Positions 18,454 to 27,465 of a stretch of 55,835 nt of DNA are shown one piece after another (within the stretch, counting starts at the first letter, position 1; every line of letters starts with the position of its first letter). The position numbers and the translations under genes were made by a program. The notes under the pieces are model-generated. The model was not told where the DNA came from and searched no databases. It saw only the letters and a program-made list of their open reading frames with translations. This DNA is from Promethearchaeota archaeon (GTDB taxonomy: Archaea; Asgardarchaeota; Lokiarchaeia; Sigyniarchaeales; SOKP01), in the NCBI GenBank assembly GCA_008080735.1, contig SHMW01000020.1, positions 1-55,835 on the forward strand, given 5' to 3'.

Positions 18454-19245
18454 TCACACGATTACTAAACTTAATCCCATCACCGTCATACCCAGCATTA
18501 TTCCGATAATTGATAAATGTTCTTTTCCATATGAATGCGAGACGGGCAATAATTCATCTAAAGAGATATATACCATGAATCCTCCAACAACGGAGAGCAT
18601 TGCACCTAACACAAATTCATTAATAAAAGGAAATAGGAAGAAACCAGAAATAAGTGCTCCAATAAACTCACTGATTCCTGAAAGAAAAGACCACAAAAAA
18701 GCTTTCTTTCTACTGCCGGTTAAAGAATAGATTGGTACAGAAACAGCAATTCCTTCAGGTATATTATGGACAGCAATAGCGATTGCTAATATGATCCCTA
18801 ATTCAACCGATTTTAATGTACCTACAAACGTAGCCATACCTTCTGGAAAATTATGAATCATAATCCCAAGAGTAACCAATAAAGACGCCTTTTGGAGCTC
18901 TATTTGATGAGAGTTATTCCTCATTTTATGATTCTCTGAAAAGGTATTTTTTTCATCCAACGATGTTTCAAATTCATAAGTATGAGATATTAATACATCA
19001 ACCAGAAGCATAATGATCATCCCTATCATAAAGAATGCAAACCCTAACAATTGAGTAGTAGAATTAATCCCCTCCTGGAGTAGTTCTACAAAAGAAACCA
19101 AAATCATTACTCCCGCAGAAAACCCCATAATAATACATATAAGATTTGGATTTGGTTTGATAATAAAAATAGCGATTATACTGCCAAATGTCGTAGATAG
19201 ACCCGCAAACAGAGTTAATATGAGTGCATATAGAATTAGTTCCAT
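18454..19245 (-). CDS. zupT: ZIP-family divalent metal transporter
   Basis: 263 residues, about eight membrane segments. The two signature helices carry HNFPEG and HNIPEG, the metal-binding motifs of TM4 and TM5. A His- and acid-containing cytoplasmic loop (about 88-120) separates TM3 and TM4. Family knowledge: ZIP proteins bring Zn2+, Fe2+ or Mn2+ into the cytoplasm; the metal cannot be told from sequence. Length fits the ZupT group. Confidence 0.92.
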   Translation of the reverse strand: MELILYALILTLFAGLSTTFGSIIAIFIIKPNPNLICIIMGFSAGVMILVSFVELLQEGINSTTQLLGFAFFMIGMIIMLLVDVLISHTYEFETSLDEKNTFSENHKMRNNSHQIELQKASLLVTLGIMIHNFPEGMATFVGTLKSVELGIILAIAIAVHNIPEGIAVSVPIYSLTGSRKKAFLWSFLSGISEFIGALISGFFLFPFINEFVLGAMLSVVGGFMVYISLDELLPVSHSYGKEHLSIIGIMLGMTVMGLSLVIV

Positions 19246-19605
19246 CTTTATGACTTATTTTGTCAATTTTTTAAAAATTATTCGAATTATAACGAACCGT
19301 TTATTTATTTAATTCGGTGAGAAATAAATCGCTTACTTTTTCTGACAAAATTGTATGCTACTAAAATAAATCCAATCTTTTGATTTTTTGTATAAAAAAA
19401 TGAATTAAAATTTTGGGATCATTAAATCGAGCTCTTTGTTTTTTGAAGAATTACTCAATGATTCTCGTTTTAGTATTTTATAATCTCCTTATCTGTATAT
19501 TCGATATAAGAACCAAAAAATAATTTTTACTGAAACAGAAATTTTGAAAAATTAAGCTTAATATTTTTAAATGAACCAATAATTTCAATTAGATATCTTA
19601 AAAAA
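19246..19605. other. Divergent intergenic region, zupT / SDR gene
   Basis: 360 very AT-rich bases separating divergent genes, so it must hold both promoters. A TATA-like tatttttaaatg (about 19561-19572) is a candidate for the SDR gene. No palindromic operator, ORF or RNA fold that I would defend. Confidence 0.4.
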
Positions 19606-20580
19606 ATGAATAAAATGCTTGAAAAAATTTTATTAACTGGCGCCTTTGGAAATGTAGGACAAAGAACTCTAAAGGAGCTTCTAACTCATAATTATGAAGT
19701 ATCTTGCTTTGACCTTAAAAATGAAAATAACATAGAAACTCAGGAAGAATTATTGAAAGAGATGGATTTTGAAACCTTCTGGGGAGATTTAACCAATCCA
19801 GAAGATATTAATTATGCGGTTAAAGGAGTTGATTGTATCATCCATCTTGCCGCCATCATTCCTCCCTTAAGTGAGTCTAACCCAGAATTAGCCAAAAATG
19901 TAAATATCGGCGGTACTCGAAACCTTATAGACGCAGCAAAAGCGCTGCCCGAAAAACCTCAATTCATAATGGCAAGTTCTATAAGTGTTTTTGGGCCAAC
20001 TATGCATAAAGAACCACCTGTAACCTTGGATTATCCATTAAATCCTTCCAATACCTATTCAAATACCAAAGTGGAAGCTGAAAAAATTGTGAGGGAGAGC
20101 GGTCTTGATTGGCTAATATTACGGCTCTCGGCTGTATCGGTGGAAGAAATCCAATTAGAGTTCGATCCAATCCTTTACGAGATACCCCTTGAACAACGTA
20201 TCGAATTTGTTGCTTCGAGAGATTGTGCGATAGCATTTGCTAATGCTGTATCTCTCGATGAGAAAGGTAGGATATTCCTTATCGGCGGGGGGGTGGAATC
20301 TCAAGTTCTCCAAAGAGAATATTTGGAAAAATTTTTCGATGCCTTCGGTTTACCAATGCTTCCTGATAAAGCGTTTAAACAACCCAAGGATAAAGACGAT
20401 TGGTATAATATTGATTGGATTGATACTACAGAATCTCAAAATATGCTCAATTATCAAAATGAAACCTTTGATGAATATATCGCGAGAATGAAGAAAAAAT
20501 TCCGTTGGCAAAGATTAGGCATAAAAATAATCTCTCCCTTAGTCAAAAGAACATTAGTGAAAAAGTCGCCCTATACATAA
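19606..20580 (+). CDS. NAD(P)-dependent epimerase/dehydratase (extended SDR)
   Basis: 324 residues. Rossmann loop TGAFGNVG near residue 11, the conserved LAAIIPP, Ser in SSISVFGP and the catalytic YSNTK (YxxxK) define an extended short-chain dehydrogenase. Family knowledge: most act on nucleotide sugars (epimerases, dehydratases), others on steroids or isoprenoids. The C-terminal 130 residues are divergent and give no substrate clue. Stands alone with its own promoter. Confidence 0.88.
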   Translation: MNKMLEKILLTGAFGNVGQRTLKELLTHNYEVSCFDLKNENNIETQEELLKEMDFETFWGDLTNPEDINYAVKGVDCIIHLAAIIPPLSESNPELAKNVNIGGTRNLIDAAKALPEKPQFIMASSISVFGPTMHKEPPVTLDYPLNPSNTYSNTKVEAEKIVRESGLDWLILRLSAVSVEEIQLEFDPILYEIPLEQRIEFVASRDCAIAFANAVSLDEKGRIFLIGGGVESQVLQREYLEKFFDAFGLPMLPDKAFKQPKDKDDWYNIDWIDTTESQNMLNYQNETFDEYIARMKKKFRWQRLGIKIISPLVKRTLVKKSPYT

Positions 20581-21091
20581 TTCTGGGACAATATTTTTCC
20601 TTTTATTATTCTTTCTTTAAAATTCCTAGTAAGGAAATATCTTATTATTTATTTAGTGAGTTCTGATTTCTGTCTTATCCTTCTCCATGCGTTTTCGGGA
20701 CTTTATTTGAATTCAATTCAGTTCTAATGCAGTCCCTCTATGAGCGAGATATTTTCTTCCATTGATAGGAAATAATATTTATTAAATCACCTTCTTTCTG
20801 ATGGCTCATGGATTTCTTTTTAGAGTTTATATGTTGTTCCCGCTAATCATTATGGAAGTGGAGGATTTGAAAAGGTCTGTCAAATTTTTAACGGTGTTTT
20901 TCTCCCAATTGAAAATATCCCTCATCCTTAAAAAAATAACAATATGGATCTTTCATATTTTTTCATATATATATTTCCAAAACCTTCTTTTGCTAAACTT
21001 TTTTTAGTCACAGTAAAAATTTTTAAATATTGTTCAATCTAATTATTATTGATTATCACTCTTTGACTCACTTTTGATAGTTGAATATACT
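20581..21091. other. Intergenic region with a possible gene remnant
   Basis: 511 bases. An open stretch at 20824-20931 without a start codon (VPANHYGSGGFEKVCQ within it) has protein-like composition and may be the tail of a lost gene. An overlapping 68-codon ORF on the same strand is hydrophobic and looks like chance. The last 80 bases hold an AT-rich promoter-like stretch for the Lrp gene. Confidence 0.3.
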
Positions 21092-21544
21092 ATGAGAAAA
21101 GATATTGACGATATTGATCGCGATATAATTCGCATCTTGCAAGATAATGCCCGGACGTCCTACAGAGAAATTCAAGATAAATTAGGGATATCGATTGGTA
21201 CGATTCATAATCGAATCGCCAAATTAAAGGACAAAGACATTATCGAAGGTTATACAATCCGCCTAAATAACACCAAATTGGGTTATAAGCTTACTTTTCT
21301 CATACGGATGCAGATAAATGGAAAACATACTGAAGAAATATTGAGCGAAATACGCAATAGACCCGAAGTATGTTCTATCTTTCACACTACAGGGGAGCAA
21401 TCTGCCGCACTTATCTGCAGATTTAAGGAATCTGATGATGTACATAAATTTATACGAGAACTCAACGAGAAAGAATATATCACGCGTACGGTATCAAACA
21501 TGGTTCTGAAAGAATATAAAAATACTGCTTTCGTTCAAATCTAA
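21092..21544 (+). CDS. Lrp/AsnC-family transcription regulator
   Basis: 150 residues from the ATG at 21092 (MRKDIDDIDRDII); a TTG six codons upstream is less likely. The N-terminal winged helix contains the DNA-reading helix in TSYREIQDKLGISIGTIHNR. The C-terminal RAM domain (LTFLIRMQINGKHTEEIL) senses small molecules and builds oligomers. It is 100 bases upstream of the actin-like gene in the same direction, but no shared operon is evident. Confidence 0.92.
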   Translation: MRKDIDDIDRDIIRILQDNARTSYREIQDKLGISIGTIHNRIAKLKDKDIIEGYTIRLNNTKLGYKLTFLIRMQINGKHTEEILSEIRNRPEVCSIFHTTGEQSAALICRFKESDDVHKFIRELNEKEYITRTVSNMVLKEYKNTAFVQI

Positions 21545-21647
21545 ACGGAAATGACCTAAAATAATTTTAAGTTCTATTATATATACCTTCAAATCTAAAA
21601 TATCTACAGTATCAATAATTAAATTTTTAATTACATTCTTATGTAAG

Positions 21648-22595
21648 TTGAACTATTCAAACGATAAAATTCTCATTATAGATCTAGGAAGTTATAGCAT
21701 AAAAGCGGGACAAGCATGTAAAAATAAGCCCCAAATCGCTATGAGATCTTTAATTGGAGAATCTAATGAAAGGCATAAAGTCATTTATGGAGAGGATGCC
21801 CTCGAAGAACCATTTACTCCCAAATCCTTAATAGAGTATAAATGGGACATCATTCAGCTAAGGAGGGAAGATATGGTTCCCTTATTCCATACTGTTTTTG
21901 AAGAAAAACTAAAAATTTCCCGAAATGATCTGGGATCTTATTCTCTTATTTTTTTAAATGGTGTATTACAGCCCACAGAACAAATTAAACGTTGGTATGA
22001 GTTATTTTTATATGATTTTAACTTTGAAAAAGTAGCTGTAATTGAAGTTACCGAACCCGTGTTTTTCCACGCGAAAACTGATATTGGCCTCGTGGTAGAT
22101 ATTGGGTTTAAATCAACTCGATTTGTACCGTATTATATGGGTTATAAGATGTCTCACGCAGTTTTGTCAGAACTGCTTGGAGGTAGGGAGGTAGAAAAAT
22201 ATAGGGATATTAAAATTTTGATTGAACCCCATAGATTACACCGGAAGTTAATCCCTCACCCGCTTTCTGAATTGATTATCAAAACAATTGAATACTGTGA
22301 CAAAAATTTACAACAGGATTTATTCTCTAATATTATTCTTACCGGATGGAATGCCGCTAATGTGAATCTGCCAAAAAAATTAAAGAAAGATATAGAAACA
22401 AGAAGACCAAATACACTATTTGATATATTTCCAGCTTCTAATGAATATTTTAATTGGTTTTGTGCCTCTCAAATTACTCAGAAAGCACAAGATGAGACAG
22501 GATTAATTCATTTTGTTTCTCAAAAGGACTTTGAAGGAAATCCAAATATTATTTATCTTCCAAGGATTGTAAAAGATTCATTCCAAAATTTCTAA
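21648..22595 (+). CDS. Shortened actin-related protein
   Basis: 315 residues from a TTG start (no in-frame ATG nearby). Actin landmarks in order: phosphate loop 1 ILIIDLGSYSIKAGQA (8-23); YGEDA (47-51), aligned with actin YVGDEA; phosphate loop 2 LVVDIGFKSTRFVPYYMGY (148-166), equivalent to actin MDSGDGVTHTVPIYEGY; LLGGREVEKY, equivalent to LAGRDLTDYL; adenosine loop NIILTGWNAA (228-237). Compared with actin (375), the D-loop is largely missing and the subdomain-4 segment is about half length. The hydrolytic Gln137 position appears to be Glu133, and Asp157 is not conserved. ATP binding is plausible; filament formation and hydrolysis are doubtful. A profilin-like or Roadblock-like gene follows at once. 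Confidence 0.8.
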   Translation: MNYSNDKILIIDLGSYSIKAGQACKNKPQIAMRSLIGESNERHKVIYGEDALEEPFTPKSLIEYKWDIIQLRREDMVPLFHTVFEEKLKISRNDLGSYSLIFLNGVLQPTEQIKRWYELFLYDFNFEKVAVIEVTEPVFFHAKTDIGLVVDIGFKSTRFVPYYMGYKMSHAVLSELLGGREVEKYRDIKILIEPHRLHRKLIPHPLSELIIKTIEYCDKNLQQDLFSNIILTGWNAANVNLPKKLKKDIETRRPNTLFDIFPASNEYFNWFCASQITQKAQDETGLIHFVSQKDFEGNPNIIYLPRIVKDSFQNF

Positions 22596-22675
22596 TCTTT
22601 AGTTAATAAGCAAATATTTTTTAAAAGAAGAGATTGATAAATGGATTTTTTTCTAAAAAGCATACTCTTAAACTC

Positions 22676-23077
22676 ATGGTCTCTATTATAGATATTATGG
22701 AAGATATAAAAAAAATTGTTGAAGATTTGGGAAATAATTCGTTGGAAAGCAATATAGGTCTCGCGGGAGTAGCGGTCATCGCCGATTCGAAAGAATTAAT
22801 TTTCCAAACAATCAATTGGGATTTACATAATTTACAAACAGCAATATCAAGTCTGATCGAAGGTGATTCTTCATTTATTCTTAATGATACCAAGTTTAAC
22901 ATTGTTGAGAAAACATCCGAGGGAATTATTGCAGCCAGCCCTGATGGTAGGGGCTATGTTTTGTTTCTCCCCTTCCAAGGAGGTGTGCTCTTGTCATATG
23001 CCATGCCTCAATCTGATCCCAAAGAAGGACTAGAATTTCTTAAAAAATACGCTAAGAAATTGGATGGGAAAGTTTAA
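22676..23077 (+). CDS. Profilin-like (or Roadblock/LC7-like) small protein
   Basis: 133 residues from the ATG at 22676; ATG 22697 and an upstream TTG at 22634 are alternatives. Pattern: N-terminal helix (MEDIKKIVEDLG), strand GLAGVAVIADS, then LIFQTINWD, a helix, SSFILND, and DGRGYVLFLPFQGGVLLSY, followed by a C-terminal helix (GLEFLKKYAKKL). This order of helix, sheet and final helix fits profilin. The NW motif after the second strand and the late GRGYVLF strand recall Asgard profilins, but Roadblock/LC7 has the same topology. It lies 80 bases after the actin-like gene in the same direction, which favours a cytoskeletal role. Confidence 0.6.
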   Translation: MVSIIDIMEDIKKIVEDLGNNSLESNIGLAGVAVIADSKELIFQTINWDLHNLQTAISSLIEGDSSFILNDTKFNIVEKTSEGIIAASPDGRGYVLFLPFQGGVLLSYAMPQSDPKEGLEFLKKYAKKLDGKV

Positions 23078-23297
23078 ATTTACCGACCAGATGATATCGG
23101 CTATAATGTAAAGGATAAATCTCTAATCAAACCAAATTTCAAAAATCTGATTCTCTTGCTACATCTAATGATAAGAAAAAGATTAGTCTTCAAGATTTAT
23201 ATAAAAATGATCTCCATATCAAAAAATTTTTTATAAGCCTAGAATTATAATTCAATATTACAGTAAACTTAACAAAATTTCAAAAAAGTGATACAAT

Positions 23298-24890
23298 ATG
23301 TCAAATGTTCCAATAATCGTTCTTAGAGAAGGAACTGAAACGAAGAGAGATAGGGAAGCGCGTACACAGAATATTCGAGCGATGATGGCGATTACCGAAG
23401 CCGTAAAGAGCACCATGGGCCCAAAAGGCATGGATAAAATGCTGGTGGACTCCTTAGGTGATGTGACCATAACTAATGACGGCGCGGAAATCCTTGACCA
23501 ATTAGACATCGAGAATGTAGCCGCCATCATGATGGTAAATCTAGCGAAATCTGTCGATAAGGAAGTGGGCGATGGTACCACCTCTGCCGTCATTTTCTGC
23601 GCAAAACTATTAGAAAATGCGCTTGAACTCATTGAGCAAGATATTCATCCTAAACCGATTACACAAGGATATAAATTAGCCGCAGACAAGTCCGTAGAGA
23701 TTTTAAACGAAATCAAAGAGACTATTTCTCCTGATGATGAGAAAGTACTCTTAGGGGCGGCAGTTACTTCAATGAATTCCAAGGATATTGCAGCCGTGAA
23801 GGAGTATTTCGCGAAACTCGCTTTAAAAGCCGTTCGCAGCGTAGCTGAACGAAATGCTGAAGGTCCTTTATTTGATCAGATTGATAACATTAAAATCATA
23901 AAAGCACCCGGCAAATCTCTAAAAGATTCTGAATTAATCGATGGGGTATACATTGATAAGGACAAAGTTAGCTCAAACATGCCTGATAGCTTAACAGATG
24001 TGAAGATTGCGGTTATCCGAAAGAAATTGGAAATCCATAAAGGAGAATACGACTCACAGATCCAAATTAAAAACCCCGAAGATATCCAAAAATTCTTAGA
24101 TCAAGAAAAGAAAACCCTGCAAGGTTATTTAGAATACTTTAAAGCACTAGATGTCAATATGGTGGTAAACTCCCAATCAATCTCAGACAAGTTTGGCGCT
24201 ATGCTCGGAAGAGAGGGGATTGCTGCCATTAAAAGTTTAGGCGACAAAGACGTTGAAGCAGTTTTGAATGCGACCGGAGCTACTATGATTGACGACTTGA
24301 AAGATCTAACCGCAGAAAGCCTCGGATATGCCAAAAAGGTTAAATTTGAAAAAATCGGAGATTCTGATTATACGTTATTCTCTGGATGTGAAAATCCACG
24401 ATCTGTCGCGATTCTTTTAAAAGGTGGTCTTGAAAAGATTTTAAATACCGCAGAGATCGCATTACATGATGTAATCAGCATCCTAGCGAAGATTATCGAT
24501 ACGAAAACTGTGATCGCTGGCGGTGGGGCGGGATGGCTTGAGATTGCCAAGCACTTACGTGCATACGCGAACGAGATCGGCGGAAAAGAACAGCTTGCAG
24601 TTCAAGCGTTTGCTACAGCTTTAGAAGAAATCCCACGAACACTCATTCGCAACGCGGGATTAGACGAAATCGAGCGTATGACCGAGCTTCGTGCAGCCCA
24701 TAAAGCTCCGGAAGATAAATGGGTGGGTATAGATACAATTACAGATACTATCCAGAACAATTATGAACACGGAATCGTAGAACCCTCCGTACTTATCAAG
24801 CATATCGTTGAATCAGGAAGTGAATTAGCTCGATTGATCCTCAGAGTCGATAGAATCATCAACGCAAAAGGATCAAAAGAATCCGATTAA
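23298..24890 (+). CDS. thsA: Thermosome subunit (group II chaperonin)
   Basis: 530 residues, full length. It forms the double-ring, lid-containing chaperonin that folds proteins with ATP, the archaeal relative of CCT. The equatorial motifs TMGPKGMDKMLVDSLGDVTI, NDGAEIL, GDGTTS near residue 95 and AGGGAGWLEIAKHLRAYA are present. The C-terminus ends KGSKESD and lacks the Gly-Gly-Met-rich tail common in thermosomes. Subunit class (alpha or beta) is not assigned with confidence. Monocistronic. Confidence 0.97.
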   Translation: MSNVPIIVLREGTETKRDREARTQNIRAMMAITEAVKSTMGPKGMDKMLVDSLGDVTITNDGAEILDQLDIENVAAIMMVNLAKSVDKEVGDGTTSAVIFCAKLLENALELIEQDIHPKPITQGYKLAADKSVEILNEIKETISPDDEKVLLGAAVTSMNSKDIAAVKEYFAKLALKAVRSVAERNAEGPLFDQIDNIKIIKAPGKSLKDSELIDGVYIDKDKVSSNMPDSLTDVKIAVIRKKLEIHKGEYDSQIQIKNPEDIQKFLDQEKKTLQGYLEYFKALDVNMVVNSQSISDKFGAMLGREGIAAIKSLGDKDVEAVLNATGATMIDDLKDLTAESLGYAKKVKFEKIGDSDYTLFSGCENPRSVAILLKGGLEKILNTAEIALHDVISILAKIIDTKTVIAGGGAGWLEIAKHLRAYANEIGGKEQLAVQAFATALEEIPRTLIRNAGLDEIERMTELRAAHKAPEDKWVGIDTITDTIQNNYEHGIVEPSVLIKHIVESGSELARLILRVDRIINAKGSKESD

Positions 24891-24892
24891 TT

Positions 24893-24922
24893 CTTTATTT
24901 TTTTTGTTTTTTATTTTTATTA
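24893..24922 (+). terminator. T-rich terminator after thermosome gene
   Basis: A run of T-dominated sequence (ttctttattttttttg and onward) begins right after the stop codon. Archaeal RNA polymerase stops at such U-tracts without need of a hairpin. Confidence 0.5.
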
Positions 24923-25004
24923 TCTTACATTTATTGATTGAACTTCTTTTTAAGAGCTCTCAATTATATATTTTTATTAAGACCATTCTCAAAAGATCTT
25001 ATTG

Positions 25005-25859
25005 ATGAGTCATAAATATATAGAATTTATAAATTCTAAGCCTAATGACCTTGAAAAATTGTTAAAGGAAAAACCAATAGCGTATGTTCCATTTGGAGCG
25101 TTAGAGTGGCACGGAGAACATAATGTATTGGGAGTCGACAGCATAAAAGCTTCATACATTTGCAAAAAGAGCATAGAAATCACAGGAGGGGTTCTCTTTC
25201 CGTGCGTAAATTATGGCGCATTTGATACTTTGAGATTCCCATTTACATTTCACTTCAAAAAACAGCGGCTGAAAAAAATAACCAAAAAGGTGGCTAAGCA
25301 ATTATGCGAGATGGGTTTTAAGATAATCATCTTTCTAACGGGGCATTACCCTTCATCTCAAATAAAATCCGTAAAGAGAGCAACTCAAAATATCTCGAAA
25401 AAATATCAAGGTTGTTTCGCTTTAGGGATCCCTGAATATTACTTGGTGCCAGATTTAGATTATTTTGGTGACCACGCCGCCGAATGGGAAACCTCCATCA
25501 TGCTCGCGATTGATGAGAACTTAGTGGACTTAGATAATTTACCAAATGATCTCTCCTTCCCGGAACGCGCGAAAAGGCACGGAATTTTAGGAAAAGATCC
25601 CAACAACTACGCATCCAAGGAGAAGGGTGAAAAAATTCTTACCCAGATCGTTCTGAGATTGACTGATGCGGTTCTGGAAGTACAGAAAAAAGAATCTATG
25701 CAGCCATTTAATGATATTTATTCGAATTTTGAAAGAATCAAAAGGCAACACAGATCCATAGAAGAGATTTTTAGGATATATGGAGTTAAAAATAAAACGC
25801 AAGGAATTAAATATCTAAAATGGGTGATTTTTGGCAGGAAAAAACACAATCCAGAATAA
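25005..25859 (+). CDS. Creatininase-family amidohydrolase
   Basis: 284 residues from the ATG at 25005 (a TTG lies directly before it). Metal-ligand motifs of the creatininase/MftE/ArfB fold are visible: GALEWHGEHNVLGVDS (Glu, His, Asp), TGHYPSSQ and DHAAEWETSIML. Family knowledge: members hydrolyse amide or formamide bonds, for example creatinine, FAPy in archaeal flavin synthesis, or the mycofactocin peptide. Which applies is not clear. The convergent TetR gene starts its 3' end two bases on. Confidence 0.88.
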   Translation: MSHKYIEFINSKPNDLEKLLKEKPIAYVPFGALEWHGEHNVLGVDSIKASYICKKSIEITGGVLFPCVNYGAFDTLRFPFTFHFKKQRLKKITKKVAKQLCEMGFKIIIFLTGHYPSSQIKSVKRATQNISKKYQGCFALGIPEYYLVPDLDYFGDHAAEWETSIMLAIDENLVDLDNLPNDLSFPERAKRHGILGKDPNNYASKEKGEKILTQIVLRLTDAVLEVQKKESMQPFNDIYSNFERIKRQHRSIEEIFRIYGVKNKTQGIKYLKWVIFGRKKHNPE

Positions 25860-25861
25860 GT

Positions 25862-26485
25862 TTAAGAGGAAAACCGATTAAAAAAAGGGTTATTTCTTTC
25901 TTGGGGATTCTGTTTCTTAGTTAATCCTTCTAATACAAATTCTATCAGATAATTCATAATTTGCGGAAAGTATTGTATTCCCACTTCTTCTTTATGGGTT
26001 TCCATAACGATTATGGAAGTGAAAATTGCCATAATCATTTCCGCTTCAATATCGGCTCTCATTTTCCCTTCCGCTTGCCATTTCTTGACAATCTTTATAA
26101 AATATGCATAAAGAAAGTCCATCTTTTCTAAATTCTTCTCATCACGATACTGTTGCTCTATCTTCGCAAAGATTTCTTTATTATACCATTCCCTAAGTAT
26201 CGGGTTTTCTTTCATACCTTCATAGTTTCGATACATCAATTCTTCAATAACCAACTTCGGATCCGCATCGAGGTTTATATTTTTAATGATTCCTTCTTTT
26301 AGTTTCTTGTTTTCTTCAAGGAAAATTTCCATAAATAATACGCTCTTTGAATCATAGTAAATATAAAACGTTCCCGCTGCCATTCCCGCCATCTCCGTTA
26401 TTTCAGACACTTTGGTATCCTTAAAACCTTTGGAACTAAAGAGTTCTTTGCCGCATTTCCATAAAGCATTCTTTTTATCATCCAT
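25862..26485 (-). CDS. TetR-family transcription regulator
   Basis: 207 residues. The N-terminal helix-turn-helix is typical (FKDTKVSEITEMAGMAAGTFY then YYDSK, about 20-45). The C-terminal helical domain would bind an unknown ligand. It follows the iron-sulfur flavoprotein gene by 39 bases on the same strand, so they are probably one operon, and a palindrome in front of that operon is a good candidate for its operator. Confidence 0.93.
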   Translation of the reverse strand: MDDKKNALWKCGKELFSSKGFKDTKVSEITEMAGMAAGTFYIYYDSKSVLFMEIFLEENKKLKEGIIKNINLDADPKLVIEELMYRNYEGMKENPILREWYNKEIFAKIEQQYRDEKNLEKMDFLYAYFIKIVKKWQAEGKMRADIEAEMIMAIFTSIIVMETHKEEVGIQYFPQIMNYLIEFVLEGLTKKQNPQERNNPFFNRFSS

Positions 26486-26524
26486 CCTATGGTCACTAAC
26501 CTAATGTTTCCTACTTATATTTTT

Positions 26525-27304
26525 TTATTGATTCTGAGCTATGTGTTTTCCTAAAAAATCTCCGAAAGCACCTAAGAATTTCTTCAATAAACCTATATCC
26601 GTCTCATAATAATAATCTGATTCAAACCATCCGTTTTCTTTATAGTACTGATAATCTCGGAATTCGGGTGCCAAAACTTCTACAAGGTTTCTCGAAACTC
26701 GAAACATAAACAATCTCCCTGAACTGGGAGATGGATTCGAATCAGCTTTCAACTTTTTATAGAACCGATTCGCGGCCTTTCTAATTTCTTTTTCCAATTT
26801 TTTTTCTTGTTTTTCGGTCATCGGATCCAGCGTTTTTAGACAAGCTCCTTTAACTACTTTAAATCCAAAGTGTTTACCCATGGATTCTAAATATTTTCGT
26901 ATTTTTTTCCCTCCCAGAAATCCCTGGACCACTAGCGCTGTAAAGGTCTTTCCAAAAAAGTATGGTCGGTGGTAAAGATATGAAAATCTATCAAGAAAGT
27001 TTTTCATCCGAGCAGACACTTGGAATGAATAATTGGGGGATGCAAAAATTACCCCATCCGCTTGGTCCATTTTTTCAAAGAGAAGATCCCGATCGTCCTT
27101 TAGGGGGCAATACTCCTCTCCCTTGTTAAAGCAAGTAAGGCATCCATTACAGAATTGAAGATAATATTTACTCAGAAATATATATTCAAAATCAACTTCC
27201 TCAAGAGTTTTCAAAGTCTTTTCAAACTCCTGCACCGCTCGATATGTAGCCTTCTTCCGCGCACTTCCTAAAATTGCGATTACTTTTTTCATTTTTTTCA
27301 TCAC
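26525..27304 (-). CDS. Iron-sulfur flavoprotein / NADPH-dependent FMN reductase
   Basis: 259 residues. Flavodoxin-like fold: FMN loop IAILGSARKKATY near the N-terminus, then ASPNYSFQVSARMKNFLDRF. Residues about 50-66 contain CNGCLTCFNKGEEYC, spacing C-x2-C-x2-C-x7-C, which fits the compact [4Fe-4S] motif of Isf proteins. Family knowledge: Isf proteins reduce O2, H2O2 or other electron acceptors in strict anaerobes. A long charged C-terminal part (about 170-259) is divergent. Likely co-transcribed with and repressed by the TetR gene downstream. Confidence 0.85.
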   Translation of the reverse strand: MMKKMKKVIAILGSARKKATYRAVQEFEKTLKTLEEVDFEYIFLSKYYLQFCNGCLTCFNKGEEYCPLKDDRDLLFEKMDQADGVIFASPNYSFQVSARMKNFLDRFSYLYHRPYFFGKTFTALVVQGFLGGKKIRKYLESMGKHFGFKVVKGACLKTLDPMTEKQEKKLEKEIRKAANRFYKKLKADSNPSPSSGRLFMFRVSRNLVEVLAPEFRDYQYYKENGWFESDYYYETDIGLLKKFLGAFGDFLGKHIAQNQ

Positions 27305-27336
27305 ACTTTTCTAGTTGTTATAATCAATAAATGTAA

Positions 27337-27362
27337 TGAATGAATATAAATCTATTCATTCA
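27337..27362. promoter_or_regulatory. Probable TetR operator palindrome
   Basis: TGAATGAAT, an 8-base spacer and ATTCATTCA form a perfect 9-base inverted repeat, 33 bases before the ATG of the flavoprotein-TetR operon. The spacer contains a TATA-like element on the operon's strand, so bound repressor would block TBP. Assignment to the adjacent TetR is inferred from position. Confidence 0.65.
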
Positions 27363-27465
27363 CCAGATATCTAATTCTAAAATCGATTGGGAAAAAACCA
27401 CTTATCGCAATGAGTAAGCTAATTGATAAAAATAAGGAAAAAATTTAGTATTTTTAAATAATATA

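Noticed and set aside
20801..21007. 68-codon forward ORF between the SDR and Lrp genes
   Set aside because: Very rich in F, I and L as expected from AT-rich non-coding DNA, no ribosome-binding site, no family pattern.
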